Shown: piece by piece, positions 1 to 10,849 of the stretch
Layout of the letters: each line of letters opens with the position of its first letter
Numbering within the stretch: position 1 is the first letter of the stretch
Origin: Silene conica
Lineage: Eukaryota; Streptophyta; Magnoliopsida; Caryophyllales; Caryophyllaceae
Assembly: GCA_029255685.2 (NCBI GenBank)
Contig: CM055315.2
Location: 68,477,681 to 68,541,680, forward strand
Length of the DNA stretch: 64,000 nt
Direction: 5' to 3'
Translations under genes and position numbers: made by a program
Notes under the pieces: generated by a model
Databases searched by the model: none
Told to the model about the DNA's origin: nothing
Seen by the model: the letters and a program-made list of their open reading frames with translations, nothing else

Positions 1-395
1 AGCTATATACTTTGCTGTGACTTTGATGTTGTGGATGTTCGGTCCGATTCCTATGTTTGTTTCCTCTGTTGTCACAGTTGTGTTTTTGCATTTTCTTGAT
101 GTTAATAGGAAGCCTAGGTGTGAAGCTATGCACCTTTCCAACCTTTAGGCTCACTGCTTCAGTAGTTTTGTGCACATATTTATGTCATGTTCATTGGATT
201 CTTAAGTGTTCATTCAAACTCCACACAGTAGTTTCTTTCAGTTTCTGACTTCAGTTTTAGTGGGGTATTGCACAAACTTAATGACGATTCGAACACACCC
301 CCCATTTCCCAATTTTGCGGAATCGACCTTTACAGTTTAGATACTAGAGTAATATTGTTGTTATGTTCCTTGTTATGCTCATTTCTTATGCTTAA
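1..395. other. intergenic, no gene seen
   Basis: No reading frame here resembles a known protein and I see no transposon end. The short open frames are in low-complexity AT-rich sequence. It ends at the TAA target duplication of the next MITE. Confidence 0.5.
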
Positions 396-809
396 GACCA
401 TCCACAAGCAAGAGTCACCCTATGTAGGTCAATATATATTTTTACTCTTAATTATACTTAATATATCTTGACCCATTTTCACTTTCCCAAGCAGAAAGTC
501 ACAACCTACGCCATCAACCCAATTATTTCCCACTTCCCAACATTTTTAATTGTTTGCCACATTTTTTACCCTACTAAAAACCTCATCTCTTTTACTTTAT
601 CCATTACGATTTACAATATTTTAAACTCTTCACATTTTAAGCCAATGATAATCAAACAACTATTAGGTCAATAAATGGGTCAATAGCAAGAAAAGAGGTC
701 ACCAATTGACCCTATTTTGTAATGGGTCATGTTAATTAAGTTACTAATACTTAATTAACTTGACCCAATTACTTATTGACCTCCTCATCCACCTTGCTTG
801 GGGATGGTC
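396..809. mobile_element. Tourist-like (PIF/Harbinger) MITE, 414 bp
   Basis: The ends are inverted repeats: GACCATCCACAAGCAAG at the left and CTTGCTTGGGGATGGTC at the right, with one mismatch. They are flanked by TAA on both sides (393-395 and 810-812), the 3-bp duplication expected of PIF/Harbinger elements. No coding capacity. Internal sequence around CCCAAGCAGAAAGTC also occurs at 37031-37357, so that is a diverged relative. Confidence 0.75.
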
Positions 810-872
810 TAATAGAGGAATTCTTGGGCATAATTGTTCCGTAAATACCTAATGTATATAAATAGAACAAAA

Positions 873-905
873 CTAGTGTATAATCCGTGCGTTGCACGGA
901 TTCTA
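873..905 (-). mobile_element. Helitron 3' terminus
   Basis: On the minus strand a short hairpin (ATCCGTGCAACGCACGGAT) is followed by CTAG and then a host T, the hallmark of plant Helitron 3' ends. The element would extend to the right of 905. A possible 5' TC end lies near 1439 (minus-strand TCCTCTAAAAATG preceded by A), giving an element of about 570 bp, but this boundary is a guess. Confidence 0.55.
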
Positions 906-1942
906 AAATAATTGGCTAAATGTAAAATGTTTAAAGGCGTCTTAGTCTATAGTTTAGAAACTAGAAACGATTGTAATACAGTTATAGTGCTAACATAATT
1001 TGAGTAACGGTCTTTATTACTTCAACTTTGATTTTATTAGTTAAGAAATTTTGTTTTGGATGACACATTTTTTCCCTTTGGATAGAAGTTTTGAGTGGTT
1101 TAATTAGTAAACTGAAAAAACATGACAAATCATTTGTATTTTAATTCACTTAACACTATATTACATACAATATGCACATATTGCTTTTATTTTCACCTCA
1201 TCAGTTATCACTTTCAAGTGTATCGCTTTTACACCTTTGGAGCGTTGGCCATCTTTCTAGTGCAATCACGTGTTTTTCATGTTGAGCTAATACACCTTGC
1301 TCTTAAGAAATTTTGAATCATAAAGAATAAATTTTTAATAAAAATTATACTAAGGTAAAACTCAAGGTATTTTTTGGAGTAAATGGGGAATAAGCAACCC
1401 CTATTATACGCAAAACATATGGCCTACATTTTTAGAGGATCAAATTTTTGCAATTGACTATAGTGTCGAAATCTACATGTGCTTTTCTTATGCTTAATCG
1501 TGAGAAGGAAAATAGGATAAGGAATTTCATGGTGCATAGTAAACGGTATTGAAAATAAGAAGTAGAGTAATTGGCTAAATGTTTATAGTTTAAATAATAT
1601 ACTCCCTCCATTCTCCTCCTCCATTCTCCTTTAATATACCCATTTTTCTTTTTGGCAACCCACAATGATGTACCCATTTCCTTTATTTCTATTTTTGGGT
1701 CTAAATAATGACCAAAAAGTTCTTATCACCTTCTAATAATTACAAAAAAGTCATTATTAGCCGACATTTAATAAACCCACCCACCCACCCACCCTCTAAT
1801 TACCCAACTAATGACTCTCTCCCTTTTTTTAATTTTCAACCCAATTTATTAAACCCATCCACCCACTCACTCTCTCATTTACTGATCCAAACGTAAACAA
1901 CTCACTGAACATTCAACCTTCCTCTAGAAAGTTCATTTGAAG
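906..1942. other. AT-rich intergenic sequence
   Basis: No gene recognised. CTCCCTCCATT-type sequence near 1601 resembles one end of a Stowaway element, but I could not find its partner. CCCACCCACC and CTCTCTC simple repeats occur at about 1780-1880. Confidence 0.4.
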
Positions 1943-2287
1943 ATGCTAGATTCGTCAATTTCCTCTTTCATTTCCTTCGCTGTTTTCAAACCCTATTTTA
2001 CCTTGCTTTCTCTCTCTAACTTTCTCTTTCTTTTCCTTCTCCTTTCCACACACATTTCTTTGAAATTATGTCTAAAAATACATCTAAAATCATAACCAAA
2101 TCAGGGATATCCTATCATTCATCACTAAATCATTGTTTATATATTCCTTGTGCTGGTCATGTGGCCTCTGATACGTTTTCGGGTTACGGATCACTACTTG
2201 ATTCTGATGATGATGGTGAGAATCAAGTTACTTTAGCGTATTCTGATCATGTGGCCACTGATGAAAATACCGTTGTCCTAGATTCTT

Positions 2288-2595
2288 TTGCGTTATTTTG
2301 ACGGATTTGTAGACAGGAAAAGGAAAAAGGAAGAAGAGAGAGGTACGAGTACTTTGTTTCGTGTTTGTGTTTTTTTTTTTTGTTTTTTTTGTTTTCTTTT
2401 AATTTATGTATGCTCTAATCATTTTATATTGTTTGTTTTGTCTTCTGTTATGCAGCTGTTAGAGTCATTGAGGGTAAAGAGCTATTGAAGGGATATCCTG
2501 CGGAAAGTTGTGCTAGATCAGAGGATATGTCACCGAAATCTAAGAGGTTCAAGATATTTTGTGATAAGTACTTGAACAAACAACAAAAAAATTGA
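2288..2595 (+). pseudogene. short spliced reading frame, unknown function
   Basis: I do not recognise this protein. A basic stretch (RKRKKEEER) at 2315-2342 reaches a donor (AG|GTACGAGT), and a T-rich intron ends at TATGCAG (2455). The frame continues in phase through VRVIEGKELLKGYP to a TGA at 2593-2595. Upstream, a second frame starting at an ATG at 2068 runs 77 codons and ends in the overlap, so joining the two would need a frameshift. It could be a decayed transposon gene or a short host gene. Confidence 0.25.
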
Positions 2596-2689
2596 TAAAA
2601 AGGGAGGTTTATTTCAAGATCCTCTATCTTTTACAGTTTTCGTGCTTAATATCTAATGTTGTTGTATTTGGTTCCTGACTTTGGATTCT

Positions 2690-3080
2690 TGTCATAATCA
2701 ATGTGGGTGGGTGTATGTATTAAGTGGGTTGGGTGTTTGTATTGTTCTGTTAAACATTTCTGTGGGTGATTTTTGGTTTTTTTTACTAAGTGTTGTTGTT
2801 GATGAATGTCTGTATTGCTCTGTTAAGTGGGTGAGTGTATGTATTATGCTGTTTCAGGTTTTTGTGGGTGATTTCTGGGTTTTTTAGTGATTGTTGTTGT
2901 TGGTGGGTGTCTGTGTTGCTCTATTAAGTGGGTGGGTGTATGTATTGTGTTGTTTCAGGTTTTTGTGAGTGTCTGTATTGTGTTGTTTCAGGTTTCTGTG
3001 GGTGATTTCTAGGTTTTTTAGTGACTGATGTTGTTGGTGGGTGTCTGTATTGCTCTATTAAGTGGGTGGGTGTATGTATT
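2690..3080 (+). repeat. GT-rich tandem repeat, about three imperfect copies
   Basis: Blocks containing GTGGGTGTATGTATTG, TGTTTCAGGTTT and GGTGATTTCTGGGTTTTTTA recur about three times with partial copies. The long open frames over it are by-products of the repeat. It stops exactly where the Cassandra-like LTR begins. Confidence 0.6.
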
Positions 3081-3081
3081 G

Positions 3082-3340
3082 TGTAACACCCGACCCAAAC
3101 CTAGGACCGGAAATGTTAGCCACAGTAGCTTGTTAGGCTATGTATTGGCCCCACAGACCAAAACGAGTCCTTTCCAGCGCATTTTGTCCTCACTCATGCG
3201 CATCCCGAGAACCTTACCAGGAGGTCACCCATCCTAAGACTACTCCCGGCCAAGCACGCTTAAATTATGTCTATATGAGTTGTTACGTTATTCTTCCATG
3301 TTCGGGTGCTATTCATGAAAATGAAAAGCTATCGTCAGCC
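3082..3340 (-). mobile_element. Cassandra-like LTR fragment carrying a 5S rRNA-derived segment
   Basis: On the minus strand, 3262-3201 closely resembles the 3' half of plant 5S rRNA: AAGCGTGCTTGG (box A region), GGATGGGTGACCTCCTGG (box C region) and a diverged tail. The segment then runs to GGGTGTTACA at 3082, a typical LTR end. A 5S-derived pol III promoter inside an LTR is the defining trait of Cassandra TRIM elements. The 5' half of the 5S domain and the other LTR boundary were not resolved. A decayed 5S gene or 5S-derived SINE is the alternative. Confidence 0.6.
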
Positions 3341-3502
3341 TAGGGCGTAATGCAGAGCATGCAGAAGAATGATTATGGATTAAAGGACTGAGTGATTACA
3401 CTAAAGAAACCAAAAAACAGAATATTTAGTAACTGTAGCCTCATAAAAAACAGGGGTGCTAGGTTCCATTATTGAGTATGAAAAATAAAAATACATTATT
3501 AC

Positions 3503-4631
3503 CTTTTGACAGTTCTTAATCTCAGAGATTGTACTAAAATTATCTCCCGATAGCATTTCTTCCGACTCAGTCGAGAAGTATGATATAACATTCGAGCTAC
3601 TTGGTTCATCGCCAGAATGTAGTCTTTGTCGCGTTAGGTAAGTGAAAATCAGTTAGTTGATTGATAATCTCAAACTCATTAACAATTTATACAATAGTAG
3701 TTGTGTAAAGTTACTCTTCGAGGAACGCTTCCACCTCTGGAATTGCATGGTTAAAGTAAAAGCGGGTTGCGTGTCTTGTAGTTGTCCCTCTAGGTTCACC
3801 TAGACGATAGTTCATAAAAAAATATGATGAATTTGTAAATGGTTGATACTACGAAATTTCGTATACAGTAATAGTAGTATACCTTCCCATTTACATCGTT
3901 GAACAGAACGGATGACAATGATAGCAGGTTCAGTAGGATCTTTACATGCATCAATAAAAGCCTGAACTAAACTAACATAGTTGTTCCATACCGAGCATGC
4001 GTTTTTCTCCTTCCTGTGTATATGTTGATTAATCATATTATTATAAATACTTATACACAAATATTTATGTATAGTTATCGTTGAATATTAAAAATAGCAG
4101 AATTGTTACTGAATATTCTCTATGTATATTGTCATCCAATTATTTCCATTCTTTGTTGATCTGACTTCTCCGACTCCGGAAATTTTTCCAATGACATCTA
4201 CGTAAGTTTCAGGTTAGCTAGATTAAAAAGTTATATTATAAATAAACATTTTATAGTGCTTGATTTATATGGGTTTCATGGATGTACCTATGTAATGTTC
4301 ATCAGATATTGTTTTTGATAGAATGTCACGAAAGTCCACAAACTTGAATCCATATTTTGGGACGGGTAGATTCTGAACCTCTTCAACAATTGTTTGATAT
4401 GAAAAGTAGATGCGTAATTCACCAGAAGTTACAATTTCAGCCCCCTTATTTGCATCCACAGTGAATCTTGATAATTTGTATAAATGTCCCTTGTTGATCT
4501 TGTTCTTGAATTTGTTAATGATACTCTTGCGGATAGTAGCCTGAATTAAATTTTCTTGAAAATTGTAATTATGTTATTTAATTGTACATAGTCGTGAAAA
4601 AAAGTCAATTAAAGGTGAAACATGTAGTACC
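3503..4631 (-). pseudogene. RPA1-like ssDNA-binding protein, internal five-exon fragment
   Basis: Encodes consecutive OB-fold segments of the replication protein A large-subunit family. Exons in coding order: 4540-4288, 4197-4110, 4013-3883, 3799-3715 and 3623-3503. All splice sites are GT-AG and every join keeps phase. A preceding exon ends at 4631 (ETFLFDLE, phase 0) but its start is not found. Family-like stretches are GHLYKLSRFTVDANKGAE, YGFKFVDFRDI, DVIGKISGVGEV, CSVWNNYV..F, AIIVIRSVQRCKW and FNHAIPEVEAFLEE. The N-terminal start and the C-terminal zinc-binding domain are missing; the left side gives way to a Cassandra-like LTR. No stop or frameshift is seen within the five exons. It may be a Helitron RPA gene, a captured piece, or a truncated chromosomal paralogue. 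Confidence 0.65.
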
Positions 4632-5095
4632 TCTAAATCAAATAAAAACGTCTCTAATGATAAAGTTTCTTCTTTGTTTTAGAAACTTTTTCTCTTCCAA
4701 AGGTGTACCACGAGTACGACAATTTCTACAGTGAGGATCTCCGAGGTCAAGTGACGTATGGCAACGGGGTTGCAGTTCAAAGCCATAACACAATTCTGGT
4801 TGGTCATTGCATTTGTTAATATTTGTTAATGGTAAATGATGGGAGATGGATGGTTGAATGTGGATTGTAGAATTTCATATAATATATAAACAGAATTTTA
4901 ATTGTTTATGTGTAGGGTTTTATTTTCTGTAGCTGCAATAGGATCATATATTTTCTTGAATAAAAAAGATATAATAGGGTTTTTTTTATGTAGCTGCAAT
5001 AGGATACTTGTAGAGTTGTAGTTGTTCGGATATGATATGATTTTTGTGGATGATGGACAATTTGGAATTATAGAATCATATATAGAATAAGTAAT
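4632..5095. other. region upstream of the RPA fragment
   Basis: A minus-strand frame at about 4810-4640 reads LDLGDPHCRNCRTRGTPL, with a CxxC pair. This faintly recalls the zinc-binding start of plant Helitron Rep proteins, but the match is too short to call. TGTAGCTGCAATAGGAT occurs twice (about 4930 and 4992). Confidence 0.3.
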
Positions 5096-5099
5096 GTAA

Positions 5100-5780
5100 A
5101 TTTGATTTAGGAAATCTTTCAGTTTAATAACTGAAAGATCAGTGTTGCTGGGATTTAGTTTGCTTCCAGTTTTTAAAATTTCAGTCCATAATATTTCAGT
5201 TTTTAAAATAATTGCTCATAGTTAGTATTTAGTTTAGGAAATTATTCCAATATTTTCGCTTATTGCAGATATTATGGAATGAAAATTATTCATGACGGTT
5301 TTAAAATTATTCTTCACGGTTTTAAATTTTTTTTTTTTGAAATTAATTTCAATTCATAATAACTGATCTTTCAGTGTTCGCTGAGATTTAGCCTACTTAC
5401 TCCTTTTAAAATATTATTCCATAATATTTTTATTTTTAAAACAAATGCTTATATTTAGCATTTAGTTTAGAAAATTATTCCATGATTTTCGCTTATAGTA
5501 GATATTATGGAATGAAAATTATTTCTGACGGTTTTAAAATTATTCTTCTGGGTTTTTAAAACTTTTTTGGGAATTAATTTCAATCCATAATAGTTAATCT
5601 GTTAGTATTGTTGGATTTAGCCTGCTTACTCCTTTTAATTACTCCTTTTAAAATATTATTCCATAGTATTTCTATTTTTCAAATAATTGCTTATATTTAG
5701 CATTTAGTTTAGGAAATTATTCCATGATTTTCGCCTATTGCAGATATTATGAAATGAAAAGTATCTTCACGGTTTCTTAA
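5100..5780. repeat. three tandem copies of an about 240-bp AT-rich unit
   Basis: The anchor TTTAGTTTAGGAAATTATTCC recurs at about 5228, 5461 and 5703 (spacing 233 and 242). It is followed each time by TTTTCGC(C)TAT..AGATATTATG and, in the first two, by ACGGTTTTAAAATTATTC. Copies are diverged and non-coding. The array lies about 130 bp beyond the stop codon of the RDM4-like gene. Confidence 0.7.
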
Positions 5781-5910
5781 ATTAAAGATCACGGGTTTTT
5801 TGAAGATGACATTTATATCACGACGATGTTAGTGCGGAATAAAGAGTTCATAACTTCATATCATTATGAGGGATCAGGACGGTTTTTCAATATCCATTCA
5901 CTAAGCCCAA

Positions 5911-8900
5911 TCACTCAAAGGAATCATCACTGAAGTTTTCATCCATCTCATCATCCCATAATCGATCTTCGGACACCGGGTCATTGGATCGAAAACTTGC
6001 ATCACTCTCACTCTCACTCTCAGTTTCATCTTCACTTTCATTTTCCTTTGATTCCTCGCTTCCAGATGTGTCACTTTTCTCCTCACTTTCTGACGACTCC
6101 TCTTCCGGATAATCATTGTATGGATGGTTTTCAGCTGTTAAACAAGGCAGGAAATCCTCATTTAGTAGTTTTCTTCAAGTCAGATTTAAAGAGTGATAAA
6201 CAGCAAATATAGCAGAAGTAGATGATACCATTTGAATCATCAGTTTCGTAGTCCGAATTATCAGGGCCCTCATAATATTGATCATCATCATCAAGTTGTA
6301 CCCTAAGCAGGAGAGGTTCAACAAGCATAATTAATTACCATCAACAGTAATTTTAGAACTATAGATGGATAATCAACACAGCGAGACACAGAATTGCAAG
6401 CCTTACAGCGGAAAAGGGTAAGACACCTCTACTTCATCAACCTCTTCCTTCACAGCATAGAGGTCATAGACATACCCATCAATGGAACCTGCTAAGAGTT
6501 TCCCCGAATGTTAGCAGACAAATTGAGCAATCAACTCTACAAAGTCTCCAGGATTATTGCATGGCACCAATTCTTATTTAAGACCGTCTTAACTTAAGAC
6601 GGATCTCACAAAAGATTATGATAGAGGTGAAAACAAAAGGAGTTTGTGAGACGTCTTAAGTTAAGACTGTCTTATTCAAGACCTCCTCATTGCATGGAAA
6701 TAGCTCATAGGTCACTGGTCAACTAATTCACAAACATGTTGATCGAGGCACTTTAAAATAAAAATTGCAAGTCAATTTGCTGTGTCTACTGTGAAGTTTC
6801 ACATTCATGCTCGGGGATTAAAAGCAGATTATGATTTTGATTACATCAATTCTTCCCTGTGACGGTGGTAACTCATGGCTTTTTCTTTTAAAAATGAGCG
6901 CGGATGAGAATCGAACACACCAACATTGTGATTAACGTAGGGGAGAGTTCTTACACCCAAGCTAACAGTTGTTCTCGTGATAAGTCAGGTCTCAGGATCG
7001 AGGTAAATGATACTTTAAAAAGCTTTATTTTTAAGTTCGCTCTACAACTAACCACCATATGTAGTGGAATATAACAAGATACAACCTTCATAAGTAACAT
7101 CGAATTTATAAGTATAATAATTAAAATTTGAGTTATAGTTTAGGGTCACCTATGATGGCTACAAATAACTGATACGTTCTTATAACACCACAAAAAAATA
7201 GACAAAAATGTAGGTCGTAAATATAGGTAGAAGTGAATATGGAAATGGTGTATCAATCATATAAAGATACATGATTTTGAGTTCCTCCATTTATGTATAC
7301 TACACTTATTCAAACAGGTCAAGGCTACACAGCGAGGAGACATCACAAAGCCAAAAACGGTTGCATCATAAAATCAATTGGGAACAGGTGGAGTAACTCG
7401 GACTAGAAAGTGATTAATTCTGTTCTTATTGTTCACTACGGAACACTCAGTCAAATGTGGACAAACCACAAATACGAATAGGATCTATCTTTAGCATGTA
7501 GTATCACCACGTCTTGATAGCCACATTATAATAAAAGACACGTAGAAGTCGATGATGAAAGGACATTAATGGAGAAACCTTGTTTGGAAGCTTGACAAGA
7601 GAAATCAGATTCAATTTCTTTAGCGGCAGTAGGAATACACTCCCTTAACAGAGGTAAGAATTTACTGAGTGCTTTCTGATCTTCCTCGGATATCTCACTG
7701 AACAATCATGTAAATAACACCACACAATTAAAAATACTGTACCAATGAAAAACTATGGCAACAACTACTATAAGTATAGGTTAGGGAACATACTCCTGCT
7801 TTTCTTGGGTTGCAGAGGTCTCCTCCATGTCAACACGGACAACATCATAAACACGGCATACGTCACCCAACGCTTCATCACGAACAGACTCATTACCATG
7901 TGTTCTTCGTTTCCATACTTGCTCAAAGCGTGCACTTTTTGCTAGTTCCTAACAAATGAAATCAACACAGTAGCAAAAGTATGTCACTCTCAGTGACTAA
8001 TATGCACTAATACATGAAAGAATATCCCAACAAGATCTAATGAGAGGTCGAATGCAAATGAATGACATCCCAGTCAAAAGAACCAATAATTAATAGCAAC
8101 ATAACAGAACGATTTTGACAAAAAAAAGGAAGCGGAATATTTTTCCTTGATTATTTTGATAAATGCAAATAACTTGCCTCATGTTGTTGCTTGGCCTTGG
8201 ATAGCTGACGGTTATGAATCTGGTAGAATAAGATGGAACAAAGTAAGATAAAGCAGCCTTGATACTTGATAGCATTTCCAAACCCAGAAATTACAAGACA
8301 GAAAATTAGGAAAGCACGTACAGTGTGAGAGAGGAGGGTCCGCCTTCTTTGTTTACTGCTAGCTGTAAACTTGGAGTCAGCGTCTACCTCAGGGCTGCCT
8401 TCCTATAAGAAACATGAGTGCATAAATGTGGCTACGCATAATAAGAGCAACAGATAATTGATCACTTTAATCAAAGTAATTGAAAATATTAGGGTTTAGA
8501 ACAGAACGAACCACATATGAATTGACAAAGTGAATGGCATCCTCAGAGCGGCCAACTGTCTCAATGTGTTGCACTAACACCCTTTTCACCTTCGGTTCCT
8601 CTTTTGCCACAAAACATAAATCAATTCCATCAACCAATTTCGTAGTTAAATTATTGAGCACATCTCAATATCTGAATTTCTCCGCTTAATTTCAGTAAAA
8701 TTAAAAATTATGACCATCAAACTAAATGCGCCAATTATTGACACCAATTAATAAAACAAAAAGAATAAGAATAAGCATACCCAAAGGTGGAGAAGAAGAA
8801 GACGAAGACGAAGTGATGGAGAGCTTCTGAAAGTCGAGTAAGGGCCGCTTCAGAGGTCTCTCGTTGATTTCAATCCATAAAGCTTCAAGAGGAGATTGGC

Positions 8901-9012
8901 GGAGCTTCCGCTTAACCCTAACAATTACGGGCTTTTCAACATCACCATTGCTTGGTTTCATAGATGAGATTTCCCCAATCACTTGTCCCCTTTCCGCTTC
9001 CGATGACTCCAT
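5911..9012 (-). CDS. RDM4: RDM4/DMS4-like protein with IWR1 domain, nine exons, 381 aa
   Basis: The family binds RNA polymerases II, IV and V and assists their nuclear import/assembly; in Arabidopsis it is needed for RNA-directed DNA methylation and development. Exons: 9012-8781, 8663-8512, 8402-8322, 8204-8178, 7948-7794, 7697-7579, 6488-6407, 6302-6229, 6134-5911 (stop TGA). All joins keep phase. Family landmarks are VIVRVKRK and LWIEINERPLKRP near the N-terminus, SARFEQVWK, LPLLRECIPTAA, and the IWR1 core GYVYDLYAV...FPLVQLDDD..YY..PDNSDYETDDSN. The C-terminus is a long Ser/Glu/Asp tail. Exon 4 is only 27 nt, and the intron after it starts with GC (GAG|GCAAGT), a GC-AG intron. The intron at 6489-7578 contains a MITE. 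Length fits the family (Arabidopsis about 350 aa). Confidence 0.93.
6566..6690. mobile_element. short MITE inside an RDM4 intron
   Basis: A 125-bp near-palindrome. The left arm TTAAGACCGTCTTAACTTAA and the right arm TTAAGTTAAGACTGTCTTAT are inverse copies, and TCTCACAAA / TTTGTGAGA extend the pairing. It lies in intron 6, which begins just left of exon 6 and ends at 6489. Confidence 0.7.
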
Positions 9013-9305
9013 CGCTCTAAACTAAATTCTCTTCAAACCCCTTTTACGAAATTTAACTCAAAGTATTCTGAGTTCCTAACGGAAAGCATAACAAATAATC
9101 TTATAAATAACTTGCTTTCCAAGGGGTTCTTAATTATATTTTAAAAACAGAACTTCGGGGATCAAACAACTGATCATACACGGAGAAAAGCTCTTTTCTT
9201 CTCACTCTTGCTAAATAAATCTCTCTTCATATATACATGGATTCTTACCTTATTGTATAAAGTCTTAACAAGCTCCCACCTTTTCCTTTCATTTTTTTTT
9301 ATTAA

Positions 9306-9495
9306 GTCTTGTGACGGGTCACCATTTGTGACGGATATTTTGTGAGACAAAATGGATATAAAATGAGTTAGTGGAGAAAGGGGGACCACATGAATAATGT
9401 TGGACAAAGAGAAAAAGGGGTATTTTGTGAGAAGAAACGGTATCCGTCACAAGCTTGTGACGGATATCACCATCACAAATGAGAATTTGTGTTTT
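9306..9495. mobile_element. MITE of the CCGTCACAAG family (copy A1)
   Basis: Contains TGTGACGGATATTTTGTGAG at the left and ATCCGTCACAAGCTTGTGACGG at the right in inverted arrangement (each quoted part of a longer arm). The interior is almost the same as 59924-60113 (GGATA(T/C)AAAATGAGTTA, GAGAAAGGG.GACCAC). Non-coding; it lies about 290 bp upstream of the RDM4 start codon. Confidence 0.7.
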
Positions 9496-9499
9496 TTTT

Positions 9500-9660
9500 A
9501 GAGTTGAACTGAATTACATGAAATTGAATTGTACTCAACTGAATTGAATTGAACTGAACTAAATTGAATTTATTCGAGCTGGACTGAACTAAACTGAATG
9601 AAGCTGAAATTAATAGAATTGAAATTTAATTAAACTGAACTAACTAAATAACAATAATAA
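9500..9660. repeat. degenerate GAACTGAA repeat
   Basis: A run of imperfect GAATTGAACT/GAACTGAA words leading into a trinucleotide array at 9697. The reverse complement of this pattern, also beside an ATT array, occurs at 34258-34400. Confidence 0.6.
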
Positions 9661-9696
9661 TAAAAGTTTTGTTTGATTGATAAAAGTTTGCAGTTT

Positions 9697-9697
9697 T

Positions 9698-9743
<46 letters not shown>

Positions 9744-9816
9744 GTAATAATAAATTAATAAATGGAATATATTATTATTATTATTTTATTAATTTATTAT
9801 TATTATTATTATTATT
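9697..9816. repeat. (AAT)n and (TTA)n microsatellites, inverted
   Basis: Uninterrupted AAT units at about 9697-9752 and TTA units at about 9774-9816. Together they form a large potential hairpin. Open frames here are only poly-Asn/poly-Tyr artefacts. Confidence 0.9.
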
Positions 9817-10259
9817 AACATATTCTAGATACATATCTAAAATATTACATTTCAGGAAGGGAACATTTGATATAGTTGCCTACTGCATGGAGACCATACT
9901 TCAATTTTTTGGAAAGCGTGAAAGATCTGATAAATGTTGAAAACCTGAAAAGAGAAAAAAAAAATTACTCACTTACAATACCTAATTTCTCCACAACTAC
10001 CATTTTATTTTGCTTATATAATTAGCAAACCCTAAACACCAGTCTTCATATTATTCATCTCTCACAACCAATTTCGAAAAAACTTCGAAAAAAATTGCAG
10101 AAAAAATAGGGCATGCTTCTGGTGCCCCATAATGACCACGTTAATGAAACACATCAAAACTGATGTGGAAGTCAATAACTAAGCAACATAGATGATGTCT
10201 TTTGTTTTACTGATATCTATATTTCAAAATTATGACTTTTTATTGTGTTAACAAATACT
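9817..10259. other. intergenic sequence left of the Ty3 element
   Basis: No gene recognised. The CGTAT at 10260-10264 is the left target-site duplication of the Ty3 element. Confidence 0.4.
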
Positions 10260-10264
10260 CGTAT

Positions 10265-10844
10265 TGATACGAATTAAGAGTGCTGAAGCGATATTTGACG
10301 AGTTAGACCTATAACTCGGCAATGGTAACGAACTCAAGACCTATTGAGACCGTAAGAATTACTATTCAACAAACGATCGAATAATAACGGATTTTAGTAA
10401 GCAAAAGCAAACTGTTTTCTTTGATTAAACTTGATAATGAAAAGTACAACTTAGCATAGACTATAAATAGCCTAGCCTTACGACCGTTTTGGTAACAATA
10501 AAGCCACCATTAACTAGTGAATTAAAGCTAATGAAGACCATTAATTATGGACATTCATGACCCCTAAATGCAGGATTCAAAGAGGAAATAAAGACTACTA
10601 AATAGGATAATAATATCCTTTTATTGCCTGAGACAAATAAGCTAGTAAACCAAGATATGCATGCTTGATCCTTCAACTGGCACCATTATTGGACAATAGA
10701 CTTACGCAACGGTCTTTCGAAAATGAAATCCACGGCCCAATACCAAGGCCCAAATAAGCCTCGAATCCCATCGTAGCTTCGAATCCGCCTGTGAGCAAGA
10801 GAGTGACGTCCTTAGCATGATCAGTGATATCGATACCCGTATCA
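10265..10844 (-). repeat. 3' LTR of the Ty3 element (580 bp)
   Basis: In element orientation it starts TGATACGGGTATCG and ends TTCGTATCA. By eye it differs from the other LTR at six of 580 positions (about 1%), all substitutions, with no length difference. The gag-pol frame runs across the purine tract into the first part of this LTR and ends at 10673. Confidence 0.95.
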
Positions 10845-10849
10845 TCTCC

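Noticed and set aside
9677..9940. Poly-Asn/poly-Tyr protein
   Set aside because: A translation of AAT/TTA microsatellites; the same holds for frames at 15800-15982 and 34275-34541.
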